Assembly (NCBI GenBank): GCA_019419895.1
Contig: JAHZIE010000021.1
Location: forward strand, 1-27,161
DNA from: Clostridiales bacterium
Lineage (GTDB): Bacteria; Bacillota; Clostridia; Oscillospirales; Acutalibacteraceae
Direction of reading: 5' to 3'
DNA length: 27,161 nt
Made by a program: the position numbers and the translations under genes. How positions within the stretch are numbered: the stretch's first letter is position 1; every line of letters begins with the position of its first letter. A model generated the notes under the pieces. That model was given only the letters and a program-made list of their open reading frames with translations. It ran no database searches and was not told where the DNA came from. This document shows, piece after piece, positions 7,586 through 16,203 of this stretch.

Positions 7586-8758
7586 TTAGGTCTTTTCCAC
7601 CCTGGAACTTCGTGAAATCGAAAGCACAATTCCCATCTGTGCCAAAAGCATGACAAGAGATGTGCCTCCGTAACTGAAGAACGGCAGGCTAATGCCCGTA
7701 TTCGGAACAGTATTTGTCACAACCGCAAAGTTTAGGATAGCCTGCAGGCCCACCTGGGCAGTCAGCCCCAATCCCAAAAGGGCGCCGAACTTGTCGGGCG
7801 CGTTCAGGGAAATGACAAAGCCTCGCCAAACGAGCAGGGCGAAAATAATCATAATTACAAGAGCGCCAACAAATCCCAGCTCTTCACAGATGATAGCAAA
7901 GATAAAGTCGTTTTGGGGCTCTGGAAGGTAGAGATATTTCTGTCTGGAATTTCCCAGGCCGACCCCCAGGAACCCGCCTGAGCCAATCGCATAAAGGGAT
8001 TGGCGGGTCTGGTGCGAAGCGTTCTTGTCGGCATATCCAAAAGGATCCCTCCATACCTCGATCCTGCTGCTGGCATAAGGCACAATATCAGTAAACAGAG
8101 CGATATAGGCAACCACCGCCAAAATTCCAATGGCGATTACAAACCAGCGGATGCGGACTCCTCCCACAAAGAGCATAAAAAAGGTCAGAATAAACAGGAT
8201 CATTATGCAGGAGAGGTGCGGCTCCAACAGAAGCAGAAGAGCGGAGGAGCCAAAAATAAACACATACGGAAGAACCCCCGTCACAAACCTCGTCATTTTT
8301 TTGTAGTTATTGGAAATAAAATAGGCGAAGGCCAGAATCATGGCAAACTTGGTAATCTCGGAGGGCTGGAAAGTACCTCCGCCGAGCTCAATCCACCGTT
8401 TCGCCCCGTTTCTTGCCGGCATGAAAAGCACCACAACGAGGAGGGCGTAAGAAAGGATCAGAATGGGAAATACCAGTTTTTTGAGCTTCTGATAATCAAA
8501 AAAGGAAATTACCATCATCGCTGTAATTCCCAACGCGGCCCAAATTGACTGCTGCTTAATAAAATAATAGCTGTCACCGACATTATAGTGGGCGTAAGGG
8601 TAGCTGGCCGAAAACAGCATCACCAGTCCGATGGCAACCAAAAGAAGTACGATGGTCAAAAAAGGCAGATCAATGCCCGCCCGGATAGAAAAAAGCTTTG
8701 TCCGCGCCTTTTTTGTTTTTTTCTCTTTTGCCGGCCGCACGGCCCTCATGCTATCCAA
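7586..8758 (-). CDS. ftsW: FtsW/SpoVE-type SEDS glycosyltransferase
   Basis: A 390-residue membrane protein of the SEDS family, which polymerises lipid II into glycan strands together with a class B PBP. About ten hydrophobic helices follow a basic N-terminal tail (KEKKTKKARTK). Family segments visible are LFSASYPYAH after helix 1, GAKRWIELGGGTFQPSEITK in the large loop, and FFSYGGTSLVMLLAQMGIVL near the end. The place in the dcw cluster points to FtsW or its sporulation paralogue SpoVE rather than RodA; sequence alone does not decide. The start is TTG at 8758 with AAGGAG 11 nt upstream; an ATG at 8749 is the alternative but lies too far from that site. Confidence 0.92.
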   Translation of the reverse strand: MDSMRAVRPAKEKKTKKARTKLFSIRAGIDLPFLTIVLLLVAIGLVMLFSASYPYAHYNVGDSYYFIKQQSIWAALGITAMMVISFFDYQKLKKLVFPILILSYALLVVVLFMPARNGAKRWIELGGGTFQPSEITKFAMILAFAYFISNNYKKMTRFVTGVLPYVFIFGSSALLLLLEPHLSCIMILFILTFFMLFVGGVRIRWFVIAIGILAVVAYIALFTDIVPYASSRIEVWRDPFGYADKNASHQTRQSLYAIGSGGFLGVGLGNSRQKYLYLPEPQNDFIFAIICEELGFVGALVIMIIFALLVWRGFVISLNAPDKFGALLGLGLTAQVGLQAILNFAVVTNTVPNTGISLPFFSYGGTSLVMLLAQMGIVLSISRSSRVEKT

Positions 8759-8783
8759 AATAATATCAGCTCCTTTATTTGCC

Positions 8784-8805
8784 GGAGGCTGTCAGCGAAG
8801 CCTCC
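8784..8805 (-). other. Hairpin between mraY and ftsW
   Basis: Immediately after the mraY stop, a 7-bp perfect stem (GGAGGCT with AGCCTCC) encloses an 8-nt loop, without a U tract. It sits where murD is found in most dcw clusters. It may affect mRNA stability; nothing shows termination. Confidence 0.4.
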
Positions 8806-9868
8806 TCAGCAGCCATACATCACGGCAAGATAGGCCGCCGCCCCGCCGACAATGGTAACCGCACTGAACACACTGACGATTTTTATCTCGCTCCATCCGC
8901 TCATCTCAAAATGATGATGGATAGGGGCCATCTTGAAGATCCTTTTTCCATGGCTGAGCTTGAAGTAACCGATCTGAAGGATATCGGATAATGCCTCCAA
9001 AAAATAAATAATGCCAATGGGCAGAATCAAAATGGGCATTCCCACACCAAAGCCCAGGGCAACCACCAGGCCGCCGAGGAAAAGGGAGCCCGTATCTCCC
9101 ATAAACACCTTGGCGGGATAAAAGTTCCAGACAAGGAATCCAACGCAACCTCCGGCCACAGCCGCTCCCATAATGCTCATACCAAAGGCTCCAATATTGG
9201 TTGCTACAAGCATGAAGGCAACAGATACGAACATGGTCACAGAAGAGGCCAAGCCGTCAATTCACAACAAAAGTAACAGAGGAACTTAACCCATCAATTC
9301 CATCCGTCAGATTGACCGCATTGACGGTTCCGAGGATGACAAACATGGCGATGGGCCAATACCACCAGCCCAAATCAATCATTCCCACAAAAGGGATCAC
9401 CGTTGTCCCTCTTTCCCCTGCCAAATAGAGGGAAAGCAGATATCCCGCGCCAATTAAAAACTGGAGCAATATCTTCTGCCTTGCCCGCAATCCAAGGTTT
9501 CTTTTCTTCACCACTTTGATATAATCGTCAAAAAATCCAACCAACCCATAAGCGAGAGCCATTAGAATTCCTCCAAAGACACGGACTTTCTGGAGGTTGC
9601 TTTCTCCAACGATAGGATCAATATCACCCACTGACATTCCCGAATAAAACAGAGGGACACTAATTAGTATGGCACAAACAATGCCGATTATAAACATAAT
9701 TCCACCCATAGTTGGCGTTCCCTGTTTTTTCTTATGCCAGGTGGGACCAATTTCCTTAATGGTCTGTCCAAATTTTAGCTTGTGAAGATAGGGAATCAAC
9801 CATTTTCCCGACAACGCTGTCAATCCAAAGGCTATCGCCGCCGCAACTACCGACCAAATTCCACTCAT
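8806..9868 (-). pseudogene. mraY: Phospho-N-acetylmuramoyl-pentapeptide transferase MraY, disrupted by a 37-bp insertion
   Basis: MraY joins phospho-MurNAc-pentapeptide to undecaprenyl phosphate to make lipid I. The start at ATG 9868 gives a normal N-terminus, then GPTWHKKKQGTPTMGGIMF and the catalytic GFFDDYIKV. After NLTDGIDGLSSSVTFVVN a TGA (9257-9259) ends the frame at 203 residues. The rest of the protein, IDGLASSVTMFVSVAFML onward with the MPIHHHFE motif (here APIHHHFE), continues in the next frame to 8806. The block IDGL(S/A)SSVT is therefore encoded twice, 37 nt apart, with mostly synonymous differences. Both copies start in a shared GAATTGA; removing the 37 nt between them restores a 341-residue MraY of normal length. 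As written the gene product lacks essential helices. Confidence 0.9.
9225..9298 (-). repeat. Divergent 37-bp tandem duplication inside mraY
   Basis: Copy 1 covers 9262-9298 and copy 2 covers 9225-9261 (minus strand). They match at 22 of 37 bases by hand count; in the first nine codons 18 of 27 bases match while 8 of 9 amino acids agree, and apart from the single Ser/Ala codon all differences there are at third positions. GAATTGA stands at the start of both. Copy 1 is clearly more AT-rich than its surroundings. The divergence rules out recent replication slippage as the source. Confidence 0.85.
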
Positions 9869-10245
9869 TTTCTCAACCCTTATCTTTCCGGGACCATCCT
9901 GCTCCTGCAGCCGCAGGCCCCTAGTTTTCATGATGTCTATCCGGGAACCGCCGGCTTGCGGCACCCCGAATCCACGCCGCTAAAGGTAATAACCAAGCCG
10001 CGCCCTTGCCGTATATCTCCCCCGCTTCCAGGCCTTCCGACCCTTAAGCAAGTATAAAAGGGGATTTCTTATTCTGCTACCATAATCTCCTCTGTCTGAA
10101 GATTCAGGCTGCCGCTGTGTAGCAGGAGATGATTTTCACCAGCAGACATCCTTCCAATGTCTTGAAATCATAGATTTTAAGATTATTATACCATAGGTTT
10201 CCCGATTCTCCAACTTTCAAACAGTAGAGGAATCCACAAATTTCA
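9869..10245 (-). other. Long murF-mraY intergenic region / mraY leader
   Basis: This 377-nt gap is unusual inside an otherwise tight cluster. It holds a good promoter near its murF end and then a leader of about 310 nt before the mraY start. Short open frames are present in the leader (for example ATGTCTGCTGG, 26 codons, with GGAAGG directly before it) but none has convincing ribosome binding spacing. The part near mraY is GC-rich and could fold (GCCGCAAGCCGGCGG). I recognise no riboswitch motif. Confidence 0.6.
10185..10213 (-). promoter_or_regulatory. Internal promoter upstream of mraY
   Basis: Minus strand TTGGAG (10208-10213), 17-nt spacer, and a consensus TATAAT (10185-10190) preceded by TGG, that is, an extended -10. 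It would drive mraY-ftsW-murG-murA-divIB independently of the mraZ promoter. Confidence 0.65.
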
Positions 10246-11604
10246 CTAAAATTCCTGGTAAATTTTTTGTATGACCTCCTCCAGCTTCATCCCGCGGCTG
10301 GCTTTGAACAAAACGCAGTCTCCCGGCTTCAGTTGGGACAGCAGAGCATTGGCTAATCCGTTTTTATCTTCATAAAAGGCACCTTGAACGCCGCATTTTT
10401 CCGCTTCCTCCACATAGAAGCGGGCGTTTTCCCCATAAGCGAAAAGGAGATCTACCCCTGACTGGGCCGCCAGCCTCCCACAATTTCTATGCGCCTTCTC
10501 AGCATATTCTCCCAATTCCAGCATATCGCCCAATACGGCAATTCTTCTTTCCACTCCCTCCATGGAAGCAAGTGCCTGCAAAGCCGCCTTAATAGAATCC
10601 GGACTGGCGTTATAGCAATCCTCAATCACAATCAGCCCTTTGTGCCGCACCACACGCTGCCGCATGCCAGAGGGGACATATTCGGAAAGTCCCCGGGCAA
10701 TCTCATCCAATGGAACCCCCAAAAAGCTTCCTGCGGCCGCGGCCGCCAAAGCATCATAAACCTGATGCCTCCCCACAGCCGGCAGTTCAACAGAAATCTG
10801 ATGTTCAAAAACAGAAAGCAGAAAGAAGGTTTTCTCTCCTTCCTGCCGGATATGGGAAGCGGTTACTCTGCAGGAGGGATTGTCAATTCCGAATAAAATC
10901 ACCGGGTGCCCGCAGGATTCGGCGGCTTTGAGAAGAAGCGGATCGTCCCCGTTCAAAACCAGCGGCGTCCCTTCCCTCATTCCGTCTGTTATTTCCATTT
11001 TCGCATGGAGGATTCCCTCCTGTGAGCCCAGATTCTCAATATGGGAAACCCCTATCTTCGTGATGATTCCCACATCAGGCTTTACAGTACGGCTCAAGCT
11101 GGATATTTGCCCCGCATGATCCATCCCCATTTCAAAAACAGCCGCCTGGATGGAATCGTCCAGCCGGAACACCATTTTAGGCAGTCCTATCTGGTTGTTA
11201 AAATTGCCTTCAGTTTTCAGGGTACGGAAACATCTCGACAGCACAGCAGCCGTCATCTCCTTGGTGGTGGTCTTTCCCACACTTCCAGTCAGCCCCACCT
11301 TAGGAATGGGAAATAAGCCCGCATAATATTCCGCAAGACGCAGAAGGGCAGTACGGGTATCCTTTACCACAAGGTAAATCCCATGCTCCAAAGTTCCTTT
11401 CCTTTCACATAAAACAGCGCCAGCGCCCTGCCGGATGGCCTCATCGGCAAAATCATTGCCGTCAAACCGCTCCCCCCGGATGGCGACAAAAAGGCACCCG
11501 GACGTAACCGCCCTGGTATCCGTACAGATCTCGGAAATTTCTCCTTCCGCGCGGCATGGAATTCCCACGGCCATCGCGATTTCCTTTATGGTCATTGTTT
11601 TCAT
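10246..11604 (-). CDS. murF: UDP-MurNAc-tripeptide-D-alanyl-D-alanine ligase MurF
   Basis: MurF uses ATP to add D-Ala-D-Ala to the UDP-MurNAc-tripeptide, completing the pentapeptide substrate of MraY. The 452-residue protein has the three Mur ligase domains; the P-loop GSVGKTTTKE starts at residue 107, followed by TEGNFNNQIGLP and EMGMDHAGQI, which are typical of MurF. The later part has IEDCYNASPDS and the C-terminal LGDMLELG. The ATG at 11604 was chosen over TTG at 11616, whose purine-rich site would touch the start codon. It follows murE after about 26 nt. Confidence 0.95.
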   Translation of the reverse strand: MKTMTIKEIAMAVGIPCRAEGEISEICTDTRAVTSGCLFVAIRGERFDGNDFADEAIRQGAGAVLCERKGTLEHGIYLVVKDTRTALLRLAEYYAGLFPIPKVGLTGSVGKTTTKEMTAAVLSRCFRTLKTEGNFNNQIGLPKMVFRLDDSIQAAVFEMGMDHAGQISSLSRTVKPDVGIITKIGVSHIENLGSQEGILHAKMEITDGMREGTPLVLNGDDPLLLKAAESCGHPVILFGIDNPSCRVTASHIRQEGEKTFFLLSVFEHQISVELPAVGRHQVYDALAAAAAGSFLGVPLDEIARGLSEYVPSGMRQRVVRHKGLIVIEDCYNASPDSIKAALQALASMEGVERRIAVLGDMLELGEYAEKAHRNCGRLAAQSGVDLLFAYGENARFYVEEAEKCGVQGAFYEDKNGLANALLSQLKPGDCVLFKASRGMKLEEVIQKIYQEF

Positions 11605-11630
11605 AGGTTTCCGCAACCCTTTCCAAAAAT

Positions 11631-13091
11631 TTATTTCTGCCTGGAACCGGTATCTCCCGATAAGAAGCCCTGAATAACCTGCTTTTCATCAAAAGGAACC
11701 TTTCCAATATCTAAAATCTGATAAGTTTCATGTCCCTTCCCCGCGAGAAGCACCACATCTCCCGGCCGCGCGAGACGGATAGCATATCCAATGGCCTCCT
11801 GCCGGTTTTCAATCACAACATATGGAGTAGTTGTATCATGCATCCCGGCAAGAATATCGTCGATAATTGCGTCCGGCGCTTCTGTCCGGGGATTATCACT
11901 GGTTACAATGACAAAATCGCTGCACCGCGCGGCCACCTTTCCCATAAGAGGACGTTTTTTCCTGTCCCTGTCTCCACCGCAGCCAAACAGACAGACCAAG
12001 CGTTTCGGATTTCCCTGCCGCAGCGCGTGAAGAGCCTTTTCCAGAGCGTCCGGCGTATGGGCATAATCGATAATCAGGGAAAAATCTTTCCCCGTCGGAA
12101 CTCTCTCCAATCTGCCTCTGGCCGGCCTCAATAGCGGCAGGCGGCCGACAACAAAATCCTCTGGCAATCCCACCGCTATACAAACCGCAGCCGCGCAGAC
12201 GGCGTTTTCAATATTATACCCGCCCTGAAGCCCAATACTGACGGAATGGGTATTTTCTCCCACGGACATCATAAAACGGGAGCCTGTTTCGTCAAAAAAC
12301 GCCTGTGATACTGAAATATCCGCCTTTTCGCGGGTGGAAAAAGTGGTGACACCACAACGGATTTCCTTTTTTAGACGTCTTCCCCAGCTGTCGTCAATAT
12401 TGATAACAGCCCGGTGGGATATCTCAAAAAGCTTTCTCTTCGCCTGGTAATAATTTTCCATGGTCAGGTGATAGTCCAGGTGATCCTGTGTCAGATTAGT
12501 AAAAGCGGCGCACTCAAATTCTAACCCAAACATACGTTCCTGCTCCAGCGCCTGGGAAGACACTTCCATCACCACATGGGAACAGCCTTCATCCTTCATT
12601 TCCCTGAGAAGCCGGTGAAGGATTTCTGGTGTCGGCGTGGTATATACCGACTCAGAGGAACGTTTATCCACAACAGTTTCAATGGTTCCAAGAAGCCCCA
12701 CCTTTTCCCCATAAGCCTCCAGTATTTGCCGGATCATCTGGGTAGTAGTGGTTTTTCCGTTAGTTCCCGTCACCCCCACCAAACGGAGCCTTCTGGCGGG
12801 ATTTCCATTCCAATTCCCGCAAATTATGGCATAGGCCCTGCGGGTATCCTCTACAATGCATTGTTTTTCCTCCGGCAGATCCGGCAAGCGTTTCTCCGTC
12901 AGAATGACAGCGGCTCCCCCTTCAAGGGCACGGCGGGCAAAAGAGTGTCCGTCGTTATGCCTCCCTCGGAGACAGGCGTATAAACTGCCGGAAAAAACCT
13001 GCTGGGAATCTGATGTAATTCCTTGAATTTCAACGTCTTCCAGAGGGCCGTTCTTTACGGATACTCCCTCAAAAAGAGTTGAAAGCCTCAT
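11631..13091 (-). CDS. murE: UDP-MurNAc-L-Ala-D-Glu:meso-diaminopimelate ligase MurE
   Basis: MurE adds the third amino acid of the stem peptide. The protein has 486 residues with the P-loop GTNGKTTTT from residue 109, the carbamoylated-lysine region NYYQAKRKLF, and DNPRTEAP at 399-406. The DNPR motif marks enzymes that add meso-diaminopimelate, while lysine-adding enzymes usually have DDPN; this predicts DAP-type peptidoglycan. The ATG is preceded by AAAGGA at a longish distance of about 13 nt. A 91-nt gap separates it from the PBP gene upstream; that gap contains the palindrome AACAAAATTTTGTT and no convincing promoter. Confidence 0.96.
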   Translation of the reverse strand: MRLSTLFEGVSVKNGPLEDVEIQGITSDSQQVFSGSLYACLRGRHNDGHSFARRALEGGAAVILTEKRLPDLPEEKQCIVEDTRRAYAIICGNWNGNPARRLRLVGVTGTNGKTTTTQMIRQILEAYGEKVGLLGTIETVVDKRSSESVYTTPTPEILHRLLREMKDEGCSHVVMEVSSQALEQERMFGLEFECAAFTNLTQDHLDYHLTMENYYQAKRKLFEISHRAVINIDDSWGRRLKKEIRCGVTTFSTREKADISVSQAFFDETGSRFMMSVGENTHSVSIGLQGGYNIENAVCAAAVCIAVGLPEDFVVGRLPLLRPARGRLERVPTGKDFSLIIDYAHTPDALEKALHALRQGNPKRLVCLFGCGGDRDRKKRPLMGKVAARCSDFVIVTSDNPRTEAPDAIIDDILAGMHDTTTPYVVIENRQEAIGYAIRLARPGDVVLLAGKGHETYQILDIGKVPFDEKQVIQGFLSGDTGSRQK

Positions 13092-13182
13092 AAAATGCAG
13101 CCGTTCCTTTCTTACGAAATTGGAGACAACAAAATTTTGTTTTTTACGACTGTATTTTATTTTTCCTGTAGTTCAATTTGGA

Positions 13183-15423
13183 TTAGTCCTGTGTATCCGA
13201 ACTTACAAATTCTACATCAATAATTGTGCCCGGGCTGACCTGCGTCCCTTCCTCAATGGATTGACGCACCGATTTTATCTGCTGCCCAGTTGTCACGCCG
13301 GAAAACCGGACATTGATTCCGGCCTGGGCCGCCCTGTCGTTGACTTCTATTACCGACAGTCCTGTCAGATTGGGCACTGTCACCGTCTTGGCCTTGCTTT
13401 CCTCATCGGTAAAAATGACCACCGTTCCTCCCTCAGCAAGCTGTGTCCCTGGATCGGGAAGCTGTGACAAAACCGTATCGCCGGATCCGACCACCCTGCA
13501 CAACAGGCCGCTTTTCTTGATTTCGGCCTTCGCGTCCTCCACGGTGCTCTTGATCACCTTGGGGGTTGCCGTGGCAGTGTCGTCGGAATCGTCCTCCACC
13601 GTTTTTTCAATTCCCAGGTAGGGGAGCACTTCCGACATAATGTTTTTAAATATGGGCGCGGCCACCACGCTTCCATAGGAACTGGAGCCATGGGGTTCGT
13701 CGACCAGAATAATGCATGCGATCTGTGGATCCTCCACCGGCGCAAATCCGCAGAAGGAGGCAATACGGGCGCTGCTGTCGCCGCTGTCAAGCTTTTCAGA
13801 AGTACCTGTTTTTCCTCCGACACGGTACCCGTCCACACGGGCGTTCTTTCCTCCGCCTTTCTCAACCACCTGTTCCAACATTTCCACCATCTGCTGGGAG
13901 GTGCTCTCGGAAATCACCTGGCGTTTTATGCCCCCGTCCATCGTTTCCACAATATTGCCGTCAGCATCTGTAATCTGACTTACCACATGGGGCGTACCCA
14001 AATTCCCGCCGTTAACCACTGTCGCCATCGCGGTGATCATCTGCAAGGGCGTTACCTTTCTCGACTGTCCAAAAGAAGAACTTGCCAGTTCCACCGGCCC
14101 CATGCTCTCCTCCGTATGGTAATGGACGCCCGCCACCGGCTGCATTTCGCCCGGCAGATCAATCCCTGTTTTTTCCGTCAGGCCAAAGGCACTGTAATAG
14201 CGGCAGAAGGAAGGGATGCCAAGAAGCTCTCCTATCTGCATAAACGCCGGGTTGCAGGAATTCTGCAGAGCCTCCGCAAAAGTCTGATGCCCATGTCCCG
14301 CCCTATTGTTGCAGCGAATAATCTGCCCCGCCACCTTATAGTAGCCCGGGCATTCAAAGGTGTTTGCTTTTGTCACCACACCCTCGTCCAGAGCGGCGGA
14401 GGCAGTAACAATCTTAAAGACAGAACCAGGCTCATAGGAATCAGAAATGGCGTTATTTCTCCATTGCTGCGCCTGCGCGTTGGAAATTGCCGCAGCCTGT
14501 TCCTCCTCGGGAAGCGCCATGATCTCCTCCAGGGCATTCTCATTGGAAATGGTAAAGGGGTCGTTTGGATCAAAAGCGGGAAGCTTACTCATGGCCAAAA
14601 TCTCAAAGGTGTTGACATCCATAATAATTCCCGTCACATAGGTCTCAACGTTATTATCCTCAATCGCCTGCTTGAGGTATTTCTCAAGAAAATGCTGAAC
14701 TCCCTCGTCAATGGTAAGAGTCAGGTTGTTTCCATCCTTAGCATCCTCCATCACCTCATATTCAAAAGGCATGTCGGTACCCACCGCGTTGCGCGCCGCC
14801 AAAAGCCGGCCCGGCGTGCCCTGGAGATATTTATCGTAGTAAGATTCAATCCCCGCAAGCCCCTGGTTATCATAACCGGTAAAACCCAGCACCACCGAGG
14901 CGAAATCCCCAAAGGGATAATATCGTTTGGTGTCCTCCTCCATACCGATGGCTGATGAGATTTCAGGATAGTCCTTTTTGAGCTGCAGAATTTCATCCCG
15001 GACATCCTTTTCTATCTGACGCTTGACTGTCACATAATAACTGGAAAGCTGTCCTGTTTTTTCATACAGGCTGTCCCGGTCCACCTCCAGAATCTCAGAC
15101 AGCTTATCGGCCAGCAAAGTCCGTTTTTCCTCCGTCTTGACCTCATTATTTTTCACTTCCAGATATTTCGGAGAAATATAAACCGTCCATACAGTGGCGC
15201 TTTGCGCAAGAACCGTCCCATTTCTGTCGTAAATGGTTCCCCTGTTCGCTCTGATGGTGGTATCTCTCATCTGTTGACTAATCGCCATTCCCTGGAGCTC
15301 CGATCCTTCTACAAACTGAAGATACCACAGTCTGCCCGTAATCAGGCCAAAGCCGACGATTATAACAAGCAGTGCGGCAATCAGGGAACGCCTTCGCATT
15401 TTTACCGGTGCACCTTTCGGCAT
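13183..15423 (-). CDS. Class B penicillin-binding protein with PASTA domains (FtsI/PBP2B/SpoVD type)
   Basis: A DD-transpeptidase that cross-links septal peptidoglycan, anchored by one N-terminal membrane helix (residues about 13-33, SLIAALLVIIVGFGLITGRL). The dimerisation domain begins with RANRGTIYDRNGTVLA. Catalytic motifs are SVFK with nucleophile Ser334, SCN at 389-391, and KTGT from Lys538. The last ~130 residues form two PASTA repeats (KVIKSTVEDAKAEIKKSG and VPNLTGLSVIEVNDRAAQAG). Start: ATG 15423 with TAAGGAG 9 nt upstream; 35 more codons upstream are open but lack a site. The place in dcw fits either the vegetative FtsI/PBP2B or sporulation SpoVD; two PASTA repeats do not settle this, so no symbol is given. 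Confidence 0.93.
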   Translation of the reverse strand: MPKGAPVKMRRRSLIAALLVIIVGFGLITGRLWYLQFVEGSELQGMAISQQMRDTTIRANRGTIYDRNGTVLAQSATVWTVYISPKYLEVKNNEVKTEEKRTLLADKLSEILEVDRDSLYEKTGQLSSYYVTVKRQIEKDVRDEILQLKKDYPEISSAIGMEEDTKRYYPFGDFASVVLGFTGYDNQGLAGIESYYDKYLQGTPGRLLAARNAVGTDMPFEYEVMEDAKDGNNLTLTIDEGVQHFLEKYLKQAIEDNNVETYVTGIIMDVNTFEILAMSKLPAFDPNDPFTISNENALEEIMALPEEEQAAAISNAQAQQWRNNAISDSYEPGSVFKIVTASAALDEGVVTKANTFECPGYYKVAGQIIRCNNRAGHGHQTFAEALQNSCNPAFMQIGELLGIPSFCRYYSAFGLTEKTGIDLPGEMQPVAGVHYHTEESMGPVELASSSFGQSRKVTPLQMITAMATVVNGGNLGTPHVVSQITDADGNIVETMDGGIKRQVISESTSQQMVEMLEQVVEKGGGKNARVDGYRVGGKTGTSEKLDSGDSSARIASFCGFAPVEDPQIACIILVDEPHGSSSYGSVVAAPIFKNIMSEVLPYLGIEKTVEDDSDDTATATPKVIKSTVEDAKAEIKKSGLLCRVVGSGDTVLSQLPDPGTQLAEGGTVVIFTDEESKAKTVTVPNLTGLSVIEVNDRAAQAGINVRFSGVTTGQQIKSVRQSIEEGTQVSPGTIIDVEFVSSDTQD

Positions 15424-15678
15424 ATTGCAAAACTCCTTACAAGAACAATTTTTAATCCCAGGCCTGCCGCAGAAGCCGTCGGAATTCTCTTTCAAAATCA
15501 ATCCGGCGCCGCTTATGCCCCGCCTCACAAATACGCAGCTTTCTCTTTTTAGATAATCGGCTTATTCATGGGCAAAGGCAGGCTGTACGGCGCTTCTAGA
15601 AAAATGAGAGCCAAGACTTTCTCTCAACTCTCTTTTTCACTAATTACTATTCTATTCTTTTCAGCAGTATGACAAAAG

Positions 15679-16167
15679 CTAAGACAGAATATCAGAAAAA
15701 AAGTCCTTAATTTTTTCAAATAATGACTTCTCTGAAGTATCCGCAAGAACTTCTACCTTATCTGAGTCGTTTAAATGTACATATGTAATCTGGCTGGGCT
15801 GCATCTTCTGCATTCCCAATTCCTTTTGGGCGTATTCCTCAACATAATCAAGGGACATTTTTGAAGCTGCCGCCATCTGAAGCTGCGTATATTCACTGGT
15901 TGCCTCATTGAGCTTTTTTTGGGTTTTGTCGATCCCTGTCGTCAGCTCGTTAACCGACACATAGCCGTAAATCATTGTCCCAAGAATTCCAATGACAAAC
16001 GCGCAGCAGGCAAAGCGCTTGAACGCCATGGCGAAGGTCAGCTTGTGCTTTGGCCTGGCCTTGGGCTCAGGCAGCTTTACAACATTATTTTTTCTGTCCG
16101 CGGCCTGGGTCTTCCTGTTTTCAAAACGCGAGAAATCATATGCGGCGTTTGAGTTGAGATTCGCCAT
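15679..16167 (-). CDS. ftsL: FtsL-like septum protein
   Basis: A 162-residue bitopic protein: a Lys/Arg-rich cytoplasmic tail with KLPEPKARPKHK, one membrane helix at about 51-71 (FACCAFVIGILGTMIYGYVS), then a coiled coil (TGIDKTQKKLNEATSEYTQL) and YAQKELGMQKMQPSQITYV, the FtsL/septum initiator pattern in which the GM-x-P segment follows the coil. FtsL bridges DivIB/DivIC and FtsW/PBP. Sequence conservation is weak in this family, and the call rests on architecture plus its place between rsmH and the PBP gene. ATG 16167 has GGTGG upstream; a TTG at 16203 is an alternative. Confidence 0.82.
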   Translation of the reverse strand: MANLNSNAAYDFSRFENRKTQAADRKNNVVKLPEPKARPKHKLTFAMAFKRFACCAFVIGILGTMIYGYVSVNELTTGIDKTQKKLNEATSEYTQLQMAAASKMSLDYVEEYAQKELGMQKMQPSQITYVHLNDSDKVEVLADTSEKSLFEKIKDFFSDILS

Positions 16168-16203
16168 GTTTCCACCATACCTTTCCTGAAAAATACTTTC
16201 CAA

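Noticed and set aside
9257..9300. Programmed frameshift in mraY
   Set aside because: Shifting would yield a protein with IDGLSSSVT repeated in a catalytic loop, and there is no slippery heptamer or downstream structure; duplication or artefact is simpler.
13690..14955. Long plus-strand open frame of 421 codons
   Set aside because: It lies antisense to the PBP gene with its catalytic motifs, has no ribosome binding site, and its product (many His, Arg, Asn) resembles no family.
15600..15690. Possible sigma-E-like promoter before the PBP gene (GATATT and CATACTG)
   Set aside because: Spacing is 16 instead of about 14 and both boxes match poorly; the lineage and the SpoVD identity are not sure enough to claim it.
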